Origin: Spisula solida
Lineage: Eukaryota; Mollusca; Bivalvia; Venerida; Mactridae
Length of the DNA stretch: 64,000 bases
Assembly (NCBI GenBank): GCA_947247005.1
Contig: OX365944.1
Span: 26,759,501 to 26,823,500 of the forward strand
Reading direction: 5' to 3'
A program made the position numbers and the translations under genes. The notes under the pieces were generated by a model. That model was not told where the DNA came from, made no database searches, and worked only from the letters and a program-made list of their open reading frames with translations. Shown here one piece after another: positions 42,601-51,600 of this stretch (position 1 is its first letter; the number at the start of each line of letters is the position of its first letter).

Positions 42601-45600
42601 AGAGGTTCGTGTAATATAATCTATCTGGAGGTTCGTGTAATATAATCTATCCAGAGGTTCGTGTAATATAATCTATCCAGAGGTTCGTGTAATATAATCT
42701 ATCTAGAGGTTCGTGTAATATAATCTATCCAGAGGTTCGTGTAATATAATCTATCTGGAGGTTCGTGTAATATAATCTATCCAGAGGTTCGTGTAATATA
42801 ATCTATCCAGAGGTTCGTGTAATATAATCTATCTAGAGGTTCGTGTAATATAATCTATCCAGAGGTTCGTGTAATATAATCTATCTAGAAGTTCGTGTAA
42901 TATAATCTATCTAGAGGTTCGTGTAATATAATCTATCCAGAGGTTTGTGTAATATAATCTATCCAGAGGTTCGTGTAATATAATCTATCTAGAGGTTCGT
43001 GTAATATAATCTTTCTAGAGGTTCGTGTAATATAATCTATCCAGAGGTTCGTGTAATATAATCTATCAAGAGGTTCGTGTAATATAATCTATCCAGAGGT
43101 TCGTGTTATATAATCTATCCAGAGGTTCGTGTAATATAATCTATCGCGAGGTTCGTGTAATATAATCTATCCAGAGGTTCGTGTTATATAATCTATCCAG
43201 AGGTTCGTGTAATATAATCTATCCAGAGGTTCGTGTTATATAATCTATCCAGAGGTTCGTGTAATATAATCTATCAAGAGGTTCGTGTTATAATCTATCA
43301 AGAGGTTCGTGTAATATAATCTATCCCGAGGTTCGTGTTATAATCTATCAAGAGGTTCGTGTAATATAATCTATCCAGAGGTTCGTGTAATATAATCTAT
43401 CCAGAGGTTCGTGTTATAATCTATCAAGAGGTTCGTGTAATATAATCTATCAAGAGGTTCGTGTAATATAATCTATCCCGAGGTTCGTGTTATAATCTAT
43501 CCCGAGGTTCGTGTTATAATCTATCAAGAGGTTCGTGTAATATAATCTATCCAGAGGTTCGTGTTATATAATCTATCCAGAGGTTCATGTAATATAATCT
43601 ATCCCGAGGTTCGTGTTATAATCTAAGTACATGTACCATAATTTAAGTTTCCCAATTTTGGAGACTATTATATATATATATATATAGCCGTTGCCTGGAG
43701 GTTCACTTGGTACCCGCTTGAGATATCTTGATAAATATGTCAACACAATCTATACAGAATTACACAAGGACAATTATAACTTGCAAGTTCTGAGAACGAC
43801 ACAAAGTAAGCCACTGTGTGGATTATTACAGGTGGCAAGATTGTAGACCCAGAGAATGTTACTAGTGCATGTTTGTATCAAACCAAACCACACCCACAAT
43901 CATACAGCTTCCAACATGAACATTCTGAGATTGTCAAGAGGAAGAGGTACGTTTAACTGCGAGGTTCTTCTCTTCCATATTTTCTCTAACTATCCAGTTC
44001 TCTTCCCTTTTCATTTCGGTTTTTTACTGATACATTGATTTATTGCCTTGTGGGAATGAGGTGAAAATTCATGTCAACAACAGTTTGCCACTTCTAGAGT
44101 GTTTGTTCTCGCGTTCAATATAAAGCACACGTATCCACAAGCCTGTCTATCTACTAGTTTCAGCATAGTCTTCTAAACTAGTTGGATTTCAACACATTGT
44201 CTCATGAGCAATGATAACAGGCATATTGTCAGTTACGTCAGTCTGTGCGTGTGGAGGAGATATTGTTTTTCCCAAATACATGATATTGTTCAAATATATT
44301 CTCGTTTATATAATTTATAAGGGAGCATGGTATGAATTAAGCTGACACTGAAATCAGTGAGCGTTTAAAAGTGCAGCTTTGTTGTAAAATATCCCAGATA
44401 GGGGATCACTTTAATATTTGTTATGTATAATTAAATGTGTTTTTACAAGACGAAAGAGGTCTTCCGATGCGGATTCATGTGTGCCAACAAGATACACACA
44501 TTTCTGTTCGTCCACGGAACAACATAGAAAGAACACCATGGATGACGTCATCAGAATGTTGGACTTGAAGCATTACCCTGTAAGATCACGTGATGACATC
44601 ATGACAGCTCTCAGTGGGTGTTTTGGTGACTGTGGAACATGCCTTGATGGTATGTTGGAATTATTCTAATTGTATCATCCCGTTCTGTTAAAGACTTACG
44701 GTGCTAGACCTCTTAGACTATCTGATGAAAAAACTCAAAGACAACAGAAATAAACAGTTGACAAGCTCGAGTCATGCTCTGTCACATGTTAAGTTATTAG
44801 ATACACGTTCAATGATTATACATATGTATGGTTGTATTTCAAGGGGAAATAACCTTACTACAATAAATGTTTAAATACTACGTAATACATAAATATATAT
44901 GTATAACTAGTACAGTAGTAAACAAATCTGTCGATATCAGAGTGTTTGATACAATGACTACATGACACTTACATGACTCACCCATAAAGGCAAACAGGTA
45001 CAGTCTAGACACAGTTGAAGAACTATCGGAAAATATCTCTAGTTCAATTGAGGAAGAGGTAAATGCCTTCCAAATGGTCATCCACCAAAAATAAGCTCCC
45101 TTAGATAAAGGTTACCCTAAAGCGTATCTATAGAAAACGAGATAAAGCATACAAACAGTACTAAAAGCATAACACCAATGAATCTAAAGAAAAATATCTC
45201 AAACTCAAACATCACTGCAGGAAAGAAACAAAACTGGCATATCAGAACTACATTGAAGATATCTTAAACACAAACAATCAACCACAAGAACATGATCAAA
45301 CACAAAACAGATCAAACACCAAGAAACTTTACTCTCTACTCAAGCACTCCAAACAAGACTATGTCGGCATAGATTCACTCAAAAAACAAAACAAACTATA
45401 CACAGCAGACCAAGACAAGGCAACAGTACTAAATGAACATTTCAATCAGTCTTCACATCAAAGTCACCTACATCTCTTAAATCACTAGCTGAAATGAAAG
45501 TACAGGATATCACAGATACTGGTGGAGATACCCCCAACCGTCTTACAGCTCTCAAAATCCCATACAAAATATTGACATCTCAGTAAATGGTATTGAGAAA

Positions 45601-48600
45601 CCACTCAAAAACCTTAATCCTCACAAGGCTGCAGGCCCAGATCAAATAAAAGCTATAATACTAAAGAACACCTGCAAAGAAATAGCCCCCATTGTAGCAG
45701 AGTTGTTTAAAAAGTCACTTCAAACTGGTACCTTACTCAAAATCTGGAACATGGCCAACGTAGCCCCTGTCTATAAAAAACACTAGATCTGACCCAGCCA
45801 ACTACCACCCTATATATCTCACCTGTATTCTGTGTAAAACCATGGAACACATTGTCGCTTCTCACATCACAAAACACTTCACAAAATCAAACCTATTCTA
45901 TGAAATACAACATGGCTTCAGGGAAAAAAGAGTGTCAAAGTCAACTTCTTATGCTTATTGATGACATCCCCCAGTATCTAAACTTAAAAAGCCAAGTTGA
46001 CCTAATTCTTCTTAACTGTTCAAAGGCTTTTGACATGGTTAATCATGAAAAACTTCTCTACAAACTTCACTTCTATGGCATCCGAGGTCAAACACTCTTA
46101 TGGATCAAGGGATTCTTGGATAATAGGTCACAATCAGTAGTTGTAAATGGTTCTAGCTCTAGCACTATACACGTCTCTTCCGGCGTTCCACAAGGTTCGG
46201 TCCTTGGACCACTTCTAATCCTTATTTATATCAATGACCTCCCAGACTATGTTAAAACTTCCAAAGTACGTCTATTTGCTGATGCATGACACAGCGATTT
46301 ATCTCTTACTATCTAATGCTTCTCACTCTAGCATACTACAACAGGATCTAGACCAACTGCAGCTATGGGAGAACAAATGGGAAATGAAATTTAATCCTTT
46401 AAAATGCCAGGTCATACAAATTACAAATCGCAAAACAGTCATACCAACAAAATATCTCTTACACAATACCAGACTCAACACAGTAACATCTGCAAAGTAC
46501 CTAGGCATCACAATCTCAAATGACTTACATGTAACATGGAACACACATTGACAATATCACACAAAAAGCAAACCAAACAGTAGGATTCCTCAGAGAAACA
46601 TGAAAGCAAAATCACAATACCTTAGGTCAATCGCATACAAGACACTGGTCAGACCCCAGCTGGAATACAGTTCATCTGTCTGGTCACCCCACACAAATAC
46701 CCAGATAGACCAGCTGGAGCTTGTCCAGCGCAGGGCTGCGCGCTGGACCATGAGCGACTATGGTCGCACATCCAGTGTCACAGCCATGCTTGAAACACTC
46801 AAGTGGAGACCTCTAGACCAACGACGCATCGACCAGCGCCTGGTAATGCTCAATAACAATAACTGGCAGTTAGCCAGATTGAACATGTGTCTCCTTAATC
46901 GATACCTGCTCTGTTTTTAAACATTTTAACCTTACTTTTCTTTCTTTTATACTTTTACTCCGTTTCTTATTAATTTTCTTGTTGTTGACGAGCGTCAGGT
47001 ATATGTCCCCTTGCGGGGTTTGACCTAAAGGAAAATAGATAGATAGATGCGTTCTATAAATTCAATACACTGAATGTAATACGATGGGTGTTCCAAAAGA
47101 AATGCAACTCTCTAACTTCTTATATATTGACTGACTTATTCTCATTGGAACTCGCAGAAAACCTCCAATGCACTTTCCTCTACACATTGCACGCGCATTG
47201 AACTTTTAAATTCAAGATAAAAGTCATGTTCCGTCTACTTCTAAAGGTACAACACTCATGTACTGCAATATATGAATGGCCATGAGATTTTGGGTCCAGA
47301 TGAGGATTTTTTCGAAAATGATGTTTTTATTACAAAATGATGTATATACATTCCTTATTACAAATATGAAAGTTCATTGCTATATCTGGTCAGGTTACGT
47401 AGATATGACGTCACAAACACATGCATGTCTTCATGCCAACTGCAGTTCGACGTTAGCTGTTCTGTATAATGAGTTGCAAAGACTATCTAGGTCCACGAAG
47501 GGTCAATTTAGGTCCATGCCAACTCCCTATGCAAATGATACTGTGATATCATCATTTATATTAATCAAACAATTAATAATCAAACAATATGACCAAACCG
47601 GCGAATGAAAGTAAACCCAAATTTACACAAGAGAAGACAAAAGTCTAGAATGGGTACATAATTATGTCAATTTTGACACGCCAAATTCCCGAACAAACAA
47701 AGATGTTGCATTTATTTTCGATTAGACACCCCTCGTAACATCAGTAAATATTCCAGGTGAAATAATGGATAGCAAGACAGAGCATTGTAACAACTTTCTA
47801 CACTGGGTTGACTTTACATTGAACAATGGTGCTCAAGATGTCAGTAACATATTTGTACGATCCGACACCGACGATACTACACGTATACATGCTTGTGAAG
47901 ATGGCCATCATTGTGTGGAGAACGCACCACTGTTTTCACTAGTCGGTAAGTCCGTGTATGTATTAGCTGGACTGCTGTATACTTGTGACGGTGGACATCA
48001 TTGTGTAGAGAACTCACCGCTGTTTTCACTAGTCGGTAAGTCCGTGTATGTGTTAGCTGGACTGCTGTATACTTGTGACGGTGGACATCATTGTGTAGAG
48101 AACTCACCGCTGTTTTCACTAGTCGGTAAGTCCGTGTATGTGTTAGCTGGACTGCTGTATACTTGTGAAGATGGCCATCATTGTGTGGAGAACGCACCAC
48201 TGTTTTCACTAGTCGGTAAGTCCGTGTATGTGTTAGCTGGATTGCTGTATACTTGTAAGGGTGGACATCATTGTGTAGAGAACTCACCGCTGTTTTCACT
48301 AGTCGGTAAGTCCGTGTATGTGTTAGCTGGACTGCTGTATACTTGTAAGGGTGGACATCATTGTGTAGAGAACTCACCGCAGTTTTCACTAGTCGGTAAG
48401 TCTGTGTATGTGTTAGCTGGACTGCTGTATACTTTGAGGTGAGGGTGGACATCATTGTGTAGAGAACGCACCACTGTTTTCACTAATCGGTAAGTCTGTG
48501 TATGTGTTAGCTGGATTCCTTTATACGTGTGAGGGTGGACATCATTGTGTAGAGAACGCACCGCTGTTTTCACTAGTCGGTAAGTCAGTGTATGTGTTAG

Positions 48601-51600
48601 CTGGATTCCTGTATACTTGAGAGGGTGGACATCATTGTGTAGAGAACTCACCGCAGTTTTCACTAGTCGGTAAGTCTGTGTATGTGTTAGCTGGACTGCT
48701 GTATACTTGTGAGGTGAGGGTGGACATCATTGTGTAGAGAACGCACCACTGTTTTCACTAATCGGTAAGTCTGTGTATGTGTTAGCTGGATTCCTGTATA
48801 CGTGTGAGGGTGGACATCATTGTGTAGAGATCGCACCGCTGTTTTCACTAGTCGATAAGTCAGTGTATGTGTTAGCTGGGTTCCTGTATACTTGAGAGGG
48901 TGGACATCATTGTGTAGAGAACGTACCGCTGTTTTCACTAGTCGGTAAGTCAATGTATGTGTAAGCTGGACTGCTGTATACTTGTGATAATCATACAAAT
49001 ATTGGGTTGATGTTTCTTATAATTATAGGCAACATAGTTTCAGGCACTATTAAGAATTAGACATTTCCCAAAGTAACTGATTGTTACAGTCTATTACAGT
49101 TTGTAATTGTTTAGCCTAGTTGGCATTAAGCGACCCGTCCAGACTGTTCGGTGACGTCATATACACTGTTTTAGTTATAGTATATGTTCTAACATTAGTA
49201 AATCATGTGAATTAAATTTATCTTTTCCAGTTCCTGCCGTTGAGAAGATATATCGCCCTGATCCACAAAAAAGTGTGGAAGCCGAACTGTACTCAGTGGC
49301 CAACAATCCAAACCCGGCATTACGGTTGTTAGAAGATCTTTACACCATACATGCTTCCGGTGTGGTTAAATTCTGGGTAAAAGACGATACGGAGATGACG
49401 GCATTGAAACGGCAGCTTGAGGTAATCCAAGTTTACTACGCAACTTCGGTAGAGTAACATCCTTTTGTAATCACACAATGAGGCTGTTTTGCAATGCAAC
49501 TTTTTTAGACAGAAGATACATTTATTTCAAACAACAAAACACAGTAAACTTCACATGATATTTGAAAGGTTTTCTGAAAGGAGGTTGTTGCGTCTAATGT
49601 AAATTATGATCTCATACAGGAGAAAGGCATATCTTTCTGTTAAGGATGCTGGAGCGGTTCAATGCGCATGCGTCATTTGTCATGGTACGTTATGTGCCTT
49701 ATAAATGTAAAAATGTGTCAAAATAATCTAAAATGAATCAAGTTGAACAGTTTTGATAAGTATTATGCAATAAAATTAGAAAATTCTAATCGAAATAACG
49801 GTTTCCATTCCGAGAAAAATATTACATTACAAAATAGGTGGGTGGGGTAAAAAATAAAAATATTGCTATTTATGCCAAATGACTTTTTTGGGAGTCAGGT
49901 TAGTTTGGTAATATTTGTTTATTGTGTGTTGATGTGTTTTCGCGATATTTACATGTTCAATAAAATTTTTTTAAGCGTTTTCATTGATTTTCTCAGCATT
50001 TTAGCCACATTTAACCAAAATAAAAACAAAAATTGCGAAAAAGATACCTCGGTGACATATATTTTTTATTGCATAATTTTGAAGATCTATGTCACTAGAC
50101 TTATTTAACAAAATATTAAAAAAAGTTTAAGGTGGGAAAAAAAGTTATTAGGATTTTACCTAGGTGCTATTTTGCTGCATGAAATATGAAGTGGGTGGGG
50201 TAAAACAGCAATATATATTAGACCAAAATTAAATATACCCTTGGTATCTTGATCATGTATAACAATGTGTACCCAAACAATATTGAAAAATATTTTATTA
50301 TTTAGATCTCAGACATCAATTAAAAATGTCAAATTTGAACAACACCACCAATTTACCAATTTCCATGGAATTATGAAAAAAATTCATACACACTTCAATC
50401 AGGGCTGATAACCCGAAAAACGAGTTCCGTGACCTAGTGTTTTTTCATCATATTTTGTGTCAGTATAGATTTCTTTACTTCCTGGCAAAATTTGAGCAAA
50501 TTCTGAAAGTGGGATCCTAAGCGCTCCAACATCCTTAATGTCCATGTTCTCTAGAGAAATGAAATCATACATAAAACGTATACATCGTCACCCAATATCA
50601 ACATAGAACTAAGCTATATCGGAAAATGCACATCCAAATGAGAAATTCACGCCTACCAGTCACACTTATTACTTACTGAAAAGTGATATATAAAGGTAAG
50701 AAATAAGATAATTATGTTTAATATGTTTCCTTGCATACTGATTGTCATCATAATTGTACAACGGGAAACATTTTGATTGTATCGTACTCTCGGTCTTAAT
50801 GATGTTTTACCTTTTCCAATAAGCGCAGCTTTGCCAAGTTATATGGTATTTTATATGATGTTATATATGGTACTTCTGATATGTTTGTATAATGTATCAC
50901 TCAGGTTGTGATGTTATACAATACCAACGTTACACTGATCAAGATTTACGTGACCAGATACAATGTGGCACGTGACGCTGTCCGAGGAGTGGTAGAACAA
51001 GCAGCCAGAACGATGGTAAACAATGGCTGCCCGGATGTTGTCAGAGAGACTCTCACACCCTACGAGATTCTCGAAGTCCCACCAGGTATAGATACATGAT
51101 CGCCTTGTACTTTCTTCCTCTGGTAATCCGAATATCCGGTGTTACCCGAAATAAACCCTAGATGTTTCCGATCTCTATTGTTAGACACTATATTTCTACA
51201 TAAACCTACCTATATGTATATTCAAATGTACTTCGTATTTTTATCCCCCGTCGAAGGCGAAGGGGTATAGTAATAATATTCGTCCGTCCCACATTTTGTC
51301 CGGAGCATAACTATTAATGTTTTTCACTGACAACTTGGTATGTGAATAGATGGCAACTAGGAGAAGTGCAATGACTAAAAACCATAACTCTACATAGCCC
51401 AGTTTTGAAATTATCTCCCTTTGATTAATTTTATAATCGTTTTTTTGTCCAGAGCATAAGGGACTGCCTCACATATTGGTGTGTTGCAAAAATAAAATAA
51501 AATTGTCAAATATTCGCGTAATGTTGGTATAGTTGGCTGCAATTCCATAAACAACCACACTGACATCTAAAATAACTAGTCTTGTGTAACTTAGGCATTT

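Noticed and set aside
47877..48455. 192-codon - strand frame across the 90-bp array
   Set aside because: Antisense of exon 14 and its repeats. The + strand explanation has splice sites and phase support.
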